Source: Streptomyces sp. AC558_RSS880
GTDB taxonomy: Bacteria > Actinomycetota > Actinomycetes > Streptomycetales > Streptomycetaceae
NCBI RefSeq assembly: GCF_019049255.1
Contig: NZ_JAGMUJ010000150.1
Coordinates: forward strand, 343,724 to 407,723
Direction of reading: 5' to 3'
Length of the DNA: 64,000 nucleotides
The translations under genes and the position numbers were made by a program. The number at the start of each line of letters is the position of its first letter. The first letter of the stretch is position 1. The notes under the pieces were generated by a model. The model saw nothing but the letters and a program-made list of their open reading frames with translations. It ran no database searches and had not been told where the DNA came from. This document shows positions 1 to 8,024 of the stretch, in pieces.

Positions 1-397
1 CGGCGGGCACGTTGGACCACATCGGCACCCGGCTCATGGACTCCACGCCGCAGGCGACGACGAGGTCGTACGCGCCGGAGATGACGCCCTGCGCCGCGAA
101 GTGCACGGCCTGCTGGGAGGAGCCGCACTGACGGTCCACGGTGGTGGCCGGCACCGACTCGGGCAGGCCGGCGGACAGGACGGCGTAGCGGGTGGTGTTC
201 ATGGCCTGCTCGCCGACCTGGTCGACGGTGCCGCCGATGACGTCGTCGATCAGCGCGGGGTCCACACCGGAGCGTTCGACGAGGGTGCGCAGGGTGTGGG
301 CGAGGAGTTCCACGGGGTGGACGTGGGCGAGGGCGCCCTGCGGCTTGCCCTTGCCGATGGGGGTGCGTACGGCTTCGACGACTACTGCGTCACGCAT
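1..397 (-). CDS. Thiolase (acetyl-CoA C-acyltransferase), N-terminal part only
   Basis: This is the first ~132 residues of a thiolase running off the left edge of the window. Thiolases condense or cleave acyl-CoA/acetyl-CoA using an N-terminal nucleophilic cysteine. The protein opens with MRDAVVVEAVRTPIGK, the classic thiolase start, and has DRQCGSSQQA with the acyl-accepting Cys at about residue 91, followed by ACGVESMSRVP. The C-terminal His and second Cys lie outside the window. It is divergent from the HxlR gene at 513 with 115 bp between them, so the two may share regulation. Degradative and biosynthetic thiolases cannot be told apart from this part. Confidence 0.93.
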   Translation of the reverse strand, partial: MRDAVVVEAVRTPIGKGKPQGALAHVHPVELLAHTLRTLVERSGVDPALIDDVIGGTVDQVGEQAMNTTRYAVLSAGLPESVPATTVDRQCGSSQQAVHFAAQGVISGAYDLVVACGVESMSRVPMWSNVPA

Positions 398-441
398 GGT
401 GCGGGCCTCCTTGGCCGGGACCGGTTCAGGACGACGTACCA

Positions 442-464
442 GTGAGTAGGAAATCCGAACTCAC
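442..464. promoter_or_regulatory. Inverted repeat between thiolase and HxlR genes, candidate operator
   Basis: Perfect 6-bp arms GTGAGT (442-447) and ACTCAC (459-464), separated by 11 bp, lie midway between two divergent starts. Dyads of this size suit a dimeric winged-helix regulator such as the adjacent HxlR protein. Binding is inferred from position and symmetry only. Confidence 0.4.
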
Positions 465-512
465 CATAGCCCTTCGAGTTGGAAAAACAAACCCTCCCCT
501 AGACTCGGTCGT

Positions 513-983
513 ATGGCCGCCTCCAAAGACCCGCGCCCCTGTTCGATCGCCGACACGCTCGCCCTGGTCGGCGAGAAGTACTCGCTGCTCGTCCTGCGCG
601 AGGTGTGCCTCGGCAACGGCCGCTTCGACCAACTGGTGCGCAACATCGGCGCTCCGCGCGACATCCTGGCCACCCGATTGCGGCGACTGGTCGACGCCGG
701 GATCCTCGCCAAGCACCCCTACAGCGAGCGCCCGCAGCGCTTCGAGTACCGGCCCACCCCGGCGGGACTGGAGCTGGAGCCCGTTCTGCTGACCCTCAAG
801 GAGTGGGGCGACCGCCATCTGCACCAGGACGGCGACCTGCCCATGGTGCTCGAGCACGTCTGCGGCAACGAGTTCGTCCCGGTCGTCACCTGCCGGGCCT
901 GTGGCGACGAGGCGCGGCACGAGGACCTGACCTCGCATCCGCAGGCGCCGGGTTGGACGGTGGGCGGCCCGACGACGGCCTGA
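513..983 (+). CDS. HxlR-family winged-helix transcriptional regulator
   Basis: This 156-aa protein has the HxlR fold: CSIADTLALVGEKYSLLVLRE at residues ~10-30, the LRRLVDAGIL recognition/wing region near 55-65, and RFEYRPTPAGLEL, the wing common to the family. The C-terminal tail adds a CRACGDEA segment with a second upstream Cys, so metal binding or thiol sensing is possible. HxlR proteins are dimeric repressors or activators that often respond to aldehydes, quinones or redox state. It is divergent from the thiolase gene, the natural candidate target. ATG at 513 starts a normal-length family member. Confidence 0.9.
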   Translation: MAASKDPRPCSIADTLALVGEKYSLLVLREVCLGNGRFDQLVRNIGAPRDILATRLRRLVDAGILAKHPYSERPQRFEYRPTPAGLELEPVLLTLKEWGDRHLHQDGDLPMVLEHVCGNEFVPVVTCRACGDEARHEDLTSHPQAPGWTVGGPTTA

Positions 984-1151
984 GCCGCCACTTCCCGCCG
1001 AGGGCGCGCGGCCGTGAAGCCCCTGTGTCGGGGCTGTCATCTTGGGGCGCTACGCTTCCCCCTCGGCGCACCTGATCATCGATCACCGCCCACAGCGGTG
1101 CGGTGCGCTCCGTCGCCCGTCCCACGATCGGCACTTGGACTCCGCTACCTC

Positions 1152-2027
1152 ATGTCTTGGTTCGAATCACTCATCCTCGGACTCGTCCAGGGGCTGACCG
1201 AGTTCCTGCCCGTCTCCTCCAGCGCGCACCTGCGGCTGACCGCGGCCTTCTCCGGCTGGGAGGACCCGGGCGCGGCCTTCACCGCGATCACCCAGATCGG
1301 CACGGAGACCGCGGTCCTGATCTACTTCCGCAAGGACATCGGACGGATCCTGTCGGCCTGGACCCGCTCGCTGACGAACAAGGAGATGCGCCGCGACCAG
1401 GACGCGCGCATGGGCTGGCTCGTCATCGTGGGCTCCATCCCGATCGGTGTGCTCGGGGTGACGCTCAAGGACCAGATCGAGGGTCCGTTCCGTGACCTGC
1501 GGCTCACCGCGGCGATGCTGATCGGCATGGGCATCGTGCTCGGCGTCGCCGACCGTCTCGCGGCGCGGGACGAGAGCGGCGGCCGGCACCGTGTGGCCAA
1601 GCGGCGCAAGGAGCTCGGGGACCTGACCGTCAAGGACGGTCTGATCTACGGCGTCTGCCAGGCCATGGCCCTCATCCCGGGTGTCTCCCGCTCCGGCGCC
1701 ACCATCAGCGGCGGTCTGTTCATGGGTTACCGGCGCGAGGCCGCGGCCCGCTACTCCTTCCTGCTCGCCATCCCCGCGGTGCTGGCCTCCGGCCTCTTCG
1801 AGCTGAAGGACGCGGCGGAGGGCGGGCACGTCTCCTGGGGCCCGACGCTCTTCGCGACGGTCATCGCCTTCGCGGTCGGGTACGCGGTGATCGCCTGGTT
1901 CATGAAGTTCATCTCGACCAAGAGCTTCATGCCGTTCGTCTGGTACCGCATCGCGCTCGGCATCGTCATCATCGTGCTGGTCTCCACGGGCGCCCTCAGC
2001 CCGCACGCGGCGGAGTCGGCGGGCTGA
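1152..2027 (+). CDS. uppP: Undecaprenyl-diphosphatase UppP (BacA)
   Basis: This 291-aa integral membrane phosphatase recycles undecaprenyl pyrophosphate to the monophosphate lipid carrier used for peptidoglycan and wall polymers; overexpression of the family gives bacitracin resistance. Diagnostic motifs are LVQGLTEFLPVSSSAHL near the N-terminus (Glu and Ser-rich loop) and PGVSRSGATISGG in the second half, with several hydrophobic segments between and after them. The frame is open upstream to 1014, but MSWFESLILGLVQG at 1152 is the family N-terminus. The gene appears monocistronic. Confidence 0.95.
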   Translation: MSWFESLILGLVQGLTEFLPVSSSAHLRLTAAFSGWEDPGAAFTAITQIGTETAVLIYFRKDIGRILSAWTRSLTNKEMRRDQDARMGWLVIVGSIPIGVLGVTLKDQIEGPFRDLRLTAAMLIGMGIVLGVADRLAARDESGGRHRVAKRRKELGDLTVKDGLIYGVCQAMALIPGVSRSGATISGGLFMGYRREAAARYSFLLAIPAVLASGLFELKDAAEGGHVSWGPTLFATVIAFAVGYAVIAWFMKFISTKSFMPFVWYRIALGIVIIVLVSTGALSPHAAESAG

Positions 2028-2166
2028 CCCCCCGGGCGGAAACGCGGCCCCGGGGCGGGAGCACGACCCCGGGGAGGGAACGTGACCCGGGCACGTGACC
2101 GAAGACATACGGTGCGCGTAGCCGTCCGGTAGCGCGCTGTCAGTCCCTGGCCCTAGGCTTGTCCGC

Positions 2167-2346
2167 ATGTCCCCCGATTTAGTGACCCCTGGTTCCGCGC
2201 GGTCCGCCGCCGAGGTCAACGAGCAGATCCGCGCGCTGTGGCTGCGCGCGGGCGGGTCCCTGTCCGCCCAGGAGCGCGAGCAGTACGAACTGCTGGTGGT
2301 CGAGTGGGCGGCGGCGATCCGCGGCCGCGTCGTCAAGGCGGCCTGA
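2167..2346 (+). CDS. Small conserved-looking hypothetical protein, 59 aa
   Basis: An ATG at 2167 opens a 59-aa acidic/helical protein beginning MSPDLVTPGS and ending RGRVVKAA. It contains a helical stretch (EVNEQIRALWLRAG) and a Trp/Glu-rich second helix. Codon use is strongly G/C at third positions, as in neighbouring real genes. No domain is recognised. It lies between uppP and the convergent SDR gene, whose stop is 26 bp away. Similar short proteins occur at uppP loci in Streptomyces as far as I recall. Confidence 0.6.
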   Translation: MSPDLVTPGSARSAAEVNEQIRALWLRAGGSLSAQEREQYELLVVEWAAAIRGRVVKAA

Positions 2347-2371
2347 CCCTCCACCGCCCTCGCGGCGCGGC

Positions 2372-3112
2372 TCAGCGCCCGCCCGCCACCCTCAGCACCG
2401 CCCCCGTGGTGTACGAGGCGTCCGGCGACATCAGCCACGCCACGGCCGCCGCGATCTCCTCGGCCCGTCCCACCCGCCGCAGCGGAACGTTCCCGGCGAT
2501 CTCCCGGGCACGGTCCGGGGCTCCCATGGCGGCGTGCATCTCCGTGTCGATCGCGCCCGGCGCGACCGCGTTGACCCGGATGCCGTCCGGACCGAGCTCC
2601 TTGGACAGGCCGAGGGTCAGGGCGTCGACGGCGGCCTTCGTCGCCGCGTAGTGCACGAACTCACCGGGGCTGCCCAGGGTGGCGGCTCCCGAGGAGATGT
2701 TCACGATCACGCCTTCACCCCGGGGCGTCATGAGCTGCGCCGCCCGCCGCGCACACAGCAGCGTCCCCATGAGGTTGACGTCGACGACCCGTCGCAGGGT
2801 GTCCGTCCCGACCTCGGTGAACCGCCCCAGCGGCCCGGTGACCGCCGCGTTGTTCACCAGCCCCGTCACCGGTCCGAGCTCCCGCTCCGCCACCTCGAAG
2901 AGCCGCTCGACGTCCGCCTCGACGGCCGTGTCCGCGCGCACGGTCACGGCCCGCGCCCCGGCCGCCCGCACCCTCTCCGCCACGTCCTCGGCGGCCGCGG
3001 AGTCCCGGACGTAGTTCACCGCCACGTCGTGCCCCTCCGCCGCGAGCCGCAGACAGGTCGCGGCACCGATCCCCCGGCTGCCGCCGGTGACCACCGTGAC
3101 GAGACGCTTCAT
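2372..3112 (-). CDS. Short-chain dehydrogenase/reductase (SDR)
   Basis: This 246-aa classical SDR is an NAD(P)(H)-dependent oxidoreductase. It has the TGGSRGIG dinucleotide-binding motif at residues ~9-16, NNAAV for the NNAG motif, a catalytic Ser in NISSGAA, and YAATK (Tyr and Lys). The C-terminal AVAWLMSPDASYTTG is the usual subunit-interface region. Substrate is not predictable. Its start codon is immediately preceded, on its own strand, by a 14-bp tandem repeat array that must form its 5' leader or promoter region. It could have been cotranscribed with the upstream DUF4291 gene before that gene was broken. Confidence 0.92.
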   Translation of the reverse strand: MKRLVTVVTGGSRGIGAATCLRLAAEGHDVAVNYVRDSAAAEDVAERVRAAGARAVTVRADTAVEADVERLFEVAERELGPVTGLVNNAAVTGPLGRFTEVGTDTLRRVVDVNLMGTLLCARRAAQLMTPRGEGVIVNISSGAATLGSPGEFVHYAATKAAVDALTLGLSKELGPDGIRVNAVAPGAIDTEMHAAMGAPDRAREIAGNVPLRRVGRAEEIAAAVAWLMSPDASYTTGAVLRVAGGR

Positions 3113-3123
3113 GAATACCTCCG

Positions 3124-3271
3124 GACGAAGAACGCGGGACGAAGAACGCGGGACGAAGAACGCGGGACGAAGAACGCGGGACGAAGAGCGCGGGACGAAG
3201 AGCGCGGGACGAAGAGCGCGGGACGAAGAGCGCGGGACGAAGAGCGCGGGACGAAGAGCGCGGGACGAAGA
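3124..3271. repeat. 14-bp tandem repeat array, ten full copies plus a partial copy
   Basis: Four copies of GACGAAGAACGCGG (from 3124) are followed by six copies of GACGAAGAGCGCGG (from 3180) and an 8-bp partial copy at 3264. The copies are otherwise identical, so the array has expanded recently, and the single-base variant splits it into two blocks. It lies between the SDR start (3112) and the end of the DUF4291 fragment (3275), so it forms the SDR upstream region. Copy number may vary between strains. Confidence 0.95.
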
Positions 3272-3274
3272 TCC

Positions 3275-3727
3275 TCAGGCTCTCAGATGCGCGAGCACGT
3301 CGTCGTCGAGGGGGTAGGGGCGCTCCTCGGGCAGCAGCCCGGCCGCACGGTCGAGCTCCCCTTCGCGCACCAGGCCATGGATCTCCGTGGCGAGCGGTGT
3401 CACGTCCTCGATGCCCACGATCCACTCGTCCGCGTACCGCGCGGCCGCCTCCCCGGCGAGTCCCAGCTGGAGCGAGCGGTACGGCAACGGGTCGAGGCGC
3501 AGATCCCGCTCCGGGTCCCACTGCACCCGCGCGGGCGCCTTCCGCAGCTCCCGCTTCCAGGTGCCGCCGTCACCGTGCAGGGCGGGCACGTAGTGCGACA
3601 GACACGCGTTCCGCAGCGCCCACACGAACCCCTCCCGGCTGATCTCCACGGCCAGCACGGTCTCCTGGTCCTTCTTGGTGCCCCACCCGCAGCGGTACAT
3701 CATCCACAGGAACGACGGCTTGATCCA
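3275..3727 (-). pseudogene. DUF4291 gene, 3' part, cut off by element insertion
   Basis: This frame encodes the C-terminal three quarters of a DUF4291 protein (KPSFLWMMYRCGWGTKKDQE onwards, about 147 residues) ending at 3275. Its N-terminal part is missing here and is found 13.6 kb away at 17361-17528 on the same strand. Joined at the shared TGGATCAAGC codons (Trp-Ile-Lys), the halves give a protein of about 200 aa, the usual family length. A TTG at 3731-3733, supplied by the element, could in principle restart translation. The function of DUF4291 is unknown to me. Confidence 0.9.
3718..3727. other. Left attachment junction (attL core)
   Basis: GCTTGATCCA here is repeated at 17372-17381. Host sequence (DUF4291 codons for Lys-Pro-Ser-Phe-Leu) lies to the left and element sequence begins to the right. 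A short identical core is what large serine recombinases leave, since they exchange at a 2-bp crossover inside a short common sequence. GTCA follows at both sites after one mismatch. Confidence 0.85.
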
Positions 3728-3916
3728 TGTCAAGGCGCGTTCGCAGACCTTTTGCTCCGGTGGTAGTGGGCTCTGATCAATGCGGCCTCGTGTCTCCTCT
3801 CACTTGAAGCCTTGAGTCATCAAAACGACAACACCGATCTGCCACTACGCGTACCATGTCGGACGGTTGGCAACATACGTCACGGTGGCCCACATTGCTT
3901 CACCCGCCCCGGGACT

Positions 3917-5095
3917 ATGCCGGGATGCTGGGAGGGGTGTACGGCGCTGGGCGGCAAGACATGGTCCTCCGATGGGGGACACCACGCCATCAAAGGTTTC
4001 GCTTTTCAGTTCGATGCATCATTGCTGCAAGTCCTGACGAACCCCGGTGTAGCCGTCGAGATCGAGGGCGCACAGGATATTGGTGTTCGCACCTTCCATA
4101 TCCAGGTCAAACACAGAAGTACCTCGTATGCCCTTTCACGGATCGCGCCAGCGGTGCGACAAATGATGGGCCAGTTCGCCGCTGACAATACAGCCAGATT
4201 CGCGCTCTATGGACATTTCCCCGATCGGACCCCTGGCGAGACATTGCGAATCAGCAGGGAGGAGCTAGAAACTGCACTCGGGGAACTTTCTGACGACTAC
4301 AGCAATGACATCAAAGATTGGTTCACGAAATCTTTCGAGGTGATTTTTGCACCGGACTTCGTGTCACAGTTTAGTTCAGTCCTTGATCATCTGAAGCGAA
4401 CGCTTCGGGCACGGAGTGAAGCGGAAGCCCTTTGTTGGCATGCGGTAATCCATGGATACCTGCGTGATGTCATCCTGAAGCGGCCACCAGGAGAGCGGAG
4501 CATCACTCTTCACGACCTGAGAGATCTAGTACATCAGGCTCGCACAGCCGTCTTCGAGGCCAGTTATGCTCAGGTTTGTGGCCACGAAAAATATTTGAGA
4601 CTGATTCGCGAGGAGTACAAGAGCATCACCGCACATGTGCCACCTCGAGAACGACTTATCATCGTTGAATGCGACGATCAGACTCACCCGCTGGACCTAG
4701 TCGACGTCGCGGTATGTCTCCAGCGCCGATACTTCGCCGGCGAGTCGCCAGCACCATATGTATGCTTCCGCGGCCCAATTGGATTGCTCTCGATTAAGCA
4801 TGCCCTTTGGCAGCAAAGAGTGCACTTCCATGACGGGTTTGACTATGGTGGTGCAGAGTTTAGCGCCCAAAGCCTTGTTTCCCCACGCCTTCCTGGCCAT
4901 GGAATCAAGCTGGTCGATTCCTTGATTTTGGCGCAACTAGTCGGCCATGTGAAAATGAACGAAGTGCATGACTTCTACCTCACTGAACCAACAGAGAATC
5001 TATTCCATGATGCCAGGGTGCGGCATGTGATCGTTCAGTCACCTTCCGATCTGCGTGAAGTCTTCAAGAGTGGGGGTAGCGGTGTCAAGCGCTGA
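3917..5095 (+). CDS. DUF4297-like nuclease subunit of a HerA-linked defence system
   Basis: Probable effector nuclease, about 392 aa. The N-terminal region GGHHAIKGFAFQFDASLL, then VEIEG, AQDIG and FHIQVKHR, follows the E...D...QxK pattern of the PD-(D/E)XK dsDNA endonuclease domain of DUF4297/Cap4 proteins. The C-terminal ~300 residues have no motif I recognise. It overlaps herA, the arrangement of described DUF4297-HerA anti-phage systems in which nuclease and HerA hexamer form one complex. The frame is open from a TTG at 3812; ATG 3917 puts the start 18 residues before the domain, but neither has a convincing ribosome binding site. Base composition is visibly more A/T-rich than the host genes, a sign of transfer. 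Assignment rests on motif pattern and neighbour. Confidence 0.8.
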   Translation: MPGCWEGCTALGGKTWSSDGGHHAIKGFAFQFDASLLQVLTNPGVAVEIEGAQDIGVRTFHIQVKHRSTSYALSRIAPAVRQMMGQFAADNTARFALYGHFPDRTPGETLRISREELETALGELSDDYSNDIKDWFTKSFEVIFAPDFVSQFSSVLDHLKRTLRARSEAEALCWHAVIHGYLRDVILKRPPGERSITLHDLRDLVHQARTAVFEASYAQVCGHEKYLRLIREEYKSITAHVPPRERLIIVECDDQTHPLDLVDVAVCLQRRYFAGESPAPYVCFRGPIGLLSIKHALWQQRVHFHDGFDYGGAEFSAQSLVSPRLPGHGIKLVDSLILAQLVGHVKMNEVHDFYLTEPTENLFHDARVRHVIVQSPSDLREVFKSGGSGVKR

Positions 5096-6725
5096 GGTTG
5101 TAGGGGTTTACCCCGACCGCATCAAAATCGCTGTCACTGATATCAAGGAGCTTTCCGAGGGAGATCCTCTCAAGGTCGGCTCTTATTTGCGAGTGTTTGA
5201 TAGTGCTGATTGTTCCATCATTGCCATCATCGAAAACTTTTCGATCGAACTAAAGCCCATTGCTTCAGGGAATGGATCGGGCCCTTCGGAGTACCAACGG
5301 GTGTACATTCTGGAAGCCTTGCCTCTCGGATTCCTCGACACAGACGGCAACTTCGAGCGGGGTGGAGGAAGTATTGCAATCCCCCCTAAATCGGTTGAAG
5401 TGGCGACGCGCAGCGAGGTCCAAAAGGTGTACGACACCGTTCCGGATGAAAAGAAATTCCTGTTTGCTCGGCTAGCGCACGAACGTCACGTGGATGTCCC
5501 GGTTGACGGGGACAAGTTCTTTAACCGACACCTCGCGATTGTTGGTTCCACTGGATCTGGAAAGTCGCATGCGATGGCTAGAATCATCCAAACTGCAACT
5601 GGTATGAGAGATTCCCAGCATGGGGACTACCGGCTCAACAATACGCATATCGTAATTTTCGACATTCACTGTGAATATCAGACCGCTTTCCCCGATGCGA
5701 ACTTTCTAAATGTTCATCAGCTCACGCTGCCCTTCTGGTTGCTGAATTCCGAAGAACTGCAGGATCTCTTGATCGAGAGCAGTGAGGAGCAGTCGCATAA
5801 CCAAGTCGCCATCTTGAAGCGCGCCGTAACTGATAGCCGACGAGCGCATTTTGATGGCGAAGAGAAGTTGAAGGAGCGCATCCACTACGATTCGCCTCTT
5901 CGGTTTGATTTCGAGGATGTATTGACGGCGGTCCGCGACAAGAACCAGGAGATGATCGATGGGGCCCGCGGCCCAAAGCAGGGGCAATTGCACGGGAAGC
6001 TGGATAATTTCCTCACCCGTCTGGAGAATCGCTTCAACGACCGCCGGCTTGACTTCTTGATGGGACAGCGAGCGAAAGAAACAACTCTTGAGGAGACTCT
6101 GAGGCAGTTCACTGGTTACACAACTGACTCCACATCCAATGTCACCGTGATCGACCTCAGCGGCGTCCCGTTTGAGGTCTTGAGCATCACCGTTTCACTC
6201 ATTTCTCGGCTTCTCTTTGACTATGCGTATTATTACAAGAAGACGCATCCCGAAATGCGAACGGATACCCCGCTTTTGGTGGTGTACGAGGAGGCGCACA
6301 AGTACGTCCCGAAGGGGGGACCGGCGAAATATAACGCCGCCCGAAAGGCGATTGAGCGAATCGCTAAAGAGGGCCGCAAGTATGGCATCACGGCCGCAAT
6401 TGTCAGCCAAAGGCCATCAGAGATTTCCGAGACAATCTTCTCCCAATGCAGCAATTTCCTTGCAATGCGGTTGACGAACCCTGAGGATCAGAACTATGTG
6501 AAGCGACTAATTCCTGACTCTCTCGGGCCGTTAACGCAGTCGCTTCCTATGCTTTCCTCGGGTGAGGCATTACTCATTGGAGACGCCGCTGTCATGCCTT
6601 CACTCGTACGCTTGGAGGAAGCACTGCCGGTGCCCTCTTCAAGCGACGTGCGATACCTACAGGAATGGGTGCGCCCCTGGCACGATGTACTGTTTCCGCC
6701 GATCGTTGCCGATTGGGAGCACTAA
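5082..6725 (+). CDS. herA: HerA-family hexameric DNA translocase ATPase
   Basis: This protein is 547 aa from GTG 5082. A HAS-barrel-like N-terminus (AEVVGVYPDRIKIAVTDI) is followed by Walker A GSTGSGKS (~155-162), FDIHCEYQ, and Walker B-like PLLVVYEEAHKYVP. The next segment, KEGRKYGITAAIVSQRPSEI, is typical of HerA/FtsK ATPases. HerA pumps DNA and in defence operons assembles with a nuclease (DUF4297, Sir2 or NurA). The start overlaps the upstream stop by 14 bp, suggesting translational coupling; the frame also opens at GTG 5055. Two in-frame TTA codons (6531 and 6570) make expression likely to depend on the bldA tRNA. Lower GC than the flanking DNA. Confidence 0.92.
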   Translation: MSSAEVVGVYPDRIKIAVTDIKELSEGDPLKVGSYLRVFDSADCSIIAIIENFSIELKPIASGNGSGPSEYQRVYILEALPLGFLDTDGNFERGGGSIAIPPKSVEVATRSEVQKVYDTVPDEKKFLFARLAHERHVDVPVDGDKFFNRHLAIVGSTGSGKSHAMARIIQTATGMRDSQHGDYRLNNTHIVIFDIHCEYQTAFPDANFLNVHQLTLPFWLLNSEELQDLLIESSEEQSHNQVAILKRAVTDSRRAHFDGEEKLKERIHYDSPLRFDFEDVLTAVRDKNQEMIDGARGPKQGQLHGKLDNFLTRLENRFNDRRLDFLMGQRAKETTLEETLRQFTGYTTDSTSNVTVIDLSGVPFEVLSITVSLISRLLFDYAYYYKKTHPEMRTDTPLLVVYEEAHKYVPKGGPAKYNAARKAIERIAKEGRKYGITAAIVSQRPSEISETIFSQCSNFLAMRLTNPEDQNYVKRLIPDSLGPLTQSLPMLSSGEALLIGDAAVMPSLVRLEEALPVPSSSDVRYLQEWVRPWHDVLFPPIVADWEH

Positions 6726-6793
6726 CCTCGACACAGCCAAGAGAACGTCCTCTATGGGTAGGCGAAGGTTGTTGACCAGAAGGAGATACAGCA

Positions 6794-6973
6794 GTGAGCG
6801 GAAGATTCCCGGAAGTCGATTGGTTCTGCGACCGGTGCCACGAGTACCTGAATAATCAGTCCGGCTTCGACGATAGCAAATACACCTGGAAGTGCACAGA
6901 CTGCGGCCACAAGAACAGCATTTCGAAAGACAATATATACGAATCCCATGAGGACTTCCTCAGGTCTGAATAA
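6794..6973 (+). CDS. Small zinc-ribbon protein, third gene of the defence cassette
   Basis: This 59-aa protein starts at GTG 6794 behind a strong AAGGAGATA ribosome binding site. It contains WFCDRCHEYL and WKCTDCGHKN, two CxxC knuckles about 18 residues apart, which predict one zinc ribbon, then an acidic tail (NIYESHEDFL). It follows herA by 68 bp on the same strand and shares its lower GC, so it travelled with the cassette. Similar mini zinc ribbons occur widely as orphan genes; a function has not, to my knowledge, been assigned. It could bind DNA, RNA or the HerA complex. Confidence 0.8.
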   Translation: MSGRFPEVDWFCDRCHEYLNNQSGFDDSKYTWKCTDCGHKNSISKDNIYESHEDFLRSE

Positions 6974-7106
6974 CCTATAGCTCAGGTCACTCTCGTGCAC
7001 GCGGGTTGTCCCGGGTACGGTCGTAGTCGTGTCTGGCGTGCGTCGGGTTGGTCACCCGTGGGCGTGCGCTAGTTGATCGCGCGCGACTAGGGGAGCTGGT
7101 ACGGGC

Positions 7107-8021
7107 ATGGCGGTTGACGCTGCTCGGTCGGATGAGGGGTTCACGTCGGAGAGGGCTGCGCGGGTGATGAGTGCCGCGTGCCGGGTGGCGGGGCTGGATG
7201 ACGAGGACGCAGAGCTGATCCGGTTCGGGGAGAATGCTCTATTTCGTCTGGCGTCGGTACCCATGGTCGTGCGTGTCGCACGGGGGAAAGAGTGGCTACC
7301 CAAAGCACGTATCGAGGTGGCTGTATCTCGGTGGTTGGGGGGTGAGGGCTTCCCCGGGGCGCGCATCCTCGACGACCTCGAACAGCCGCTCTTGATCGAT
7401 GGACACCCGGTGACCTTCTGGCACCTCATCCGTGAGGGTGACCGCAAGGCGACGTACGGGGAGTTGGGCGGCATACTTCGAGATCTCCACTCGATGACGT
7501 TGCCGGCTGGAGTGGAGTTTCCCTCGTTCGATCCCTTCGGCAAGCAAGAGCTTCGGATCGGTCGGGCCCCGATCCCGGAGGACGACCGGGTCTTCCTGAG
7601 GAAGCGCTGGCGTGAGCTGCGTGATCAGTTCGAAGAGCTGAGCTTCGAGACTTCCAAGGGACCTGTCCACGGCGACGCCCACGTGCAGAACCTCATGGTG
7701 GACGATCAAGGGCAAGTCATCTTGATCGACTTTGAGGCGTTCTGCTTCGATCACCCGGAGTGGGACCTGATGGTCACGGCCACGGAGCACCACAGCCTTG
7801 GGTGGCAGACCGACGAGCAGTACGACGACTTCGTGCGGACCTATGGGCGGGACCTTTACGACTGGCCCGGTTACGACACCCTGCGTCGGCTCCAAGAGTT
7901 CGGTATGACGACGTGGCTCATGCAGAACGTGCGGGAGGACGAGAGGACGGCTGCCGAGTACCGCCGGCGCATCTCGGCCCTGCGTAACGACGATGCGCCT
8001 CGGGACTGGCGGCCGTGGTAG
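7107..8021 (+). CDS. Aminoglycoside phosphotransferase-family kinase (APH fold)
   Basis: This 304-aa protein has the APH/choline-kinase fold. It contains GPVHGDAHVQNLMV (catalytic HxDxxxxN loop, Asp and Asn intact) at ~185-200 and LIDFEAFCFDHPEWDL (metal-binding IDF-type motif). FWHLIREGD matches the hinge seen in such kinases. Substrate is unknown; many members are not resistance enzymes. A ribosome binding site (GGGGAGC) lies 14 bp upstream of ATG 7107. It is convergent with the TPR regulator and separated by 3 bp, a pairing often seen on Streptomyces elements in my recollection. Confidence 0.88.
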   Translation: MAVDAARSDEGFTSERAARVMSAACRVAGLDDEDAELIRFGENALFRLASVPMVVRVARGKEWLPKARIEVAVSRWLGGEGFPGARILDDLEQPLLIDGHPVTFWHLIREGDRKATYGELGGILRDLHSMTLPAGVEFPSFDPFGKQELRIGRAPIPEDDRVFLRKRWRELRDQFEELSFETSKGPVHGDAHVQNLMVDDQGQVILIDFEAFCFDHPEWDLMVTATEHHSLGWQTDEQYDDFVRTYGRDLYDWPGYDTLRRLQEFGMTTWLMQNVREDERTAAEYRRRISALRNDDAPRDWRPW

Positions 8022-8024
8022 TCG

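Noticed and set aside
3124..3271. Possible CRISPR array
   Set aside because: Repeat unit is 14 bp and contiguous, with no spacers and no cas genes nearby.
3087..3317. Open frames through the 14-bp repeat array (TRDEERGTKNAGR repeats)
   Set aside because: They arise because the 14-bp unit lacks stops in several frames; no start site or domain supports translation.
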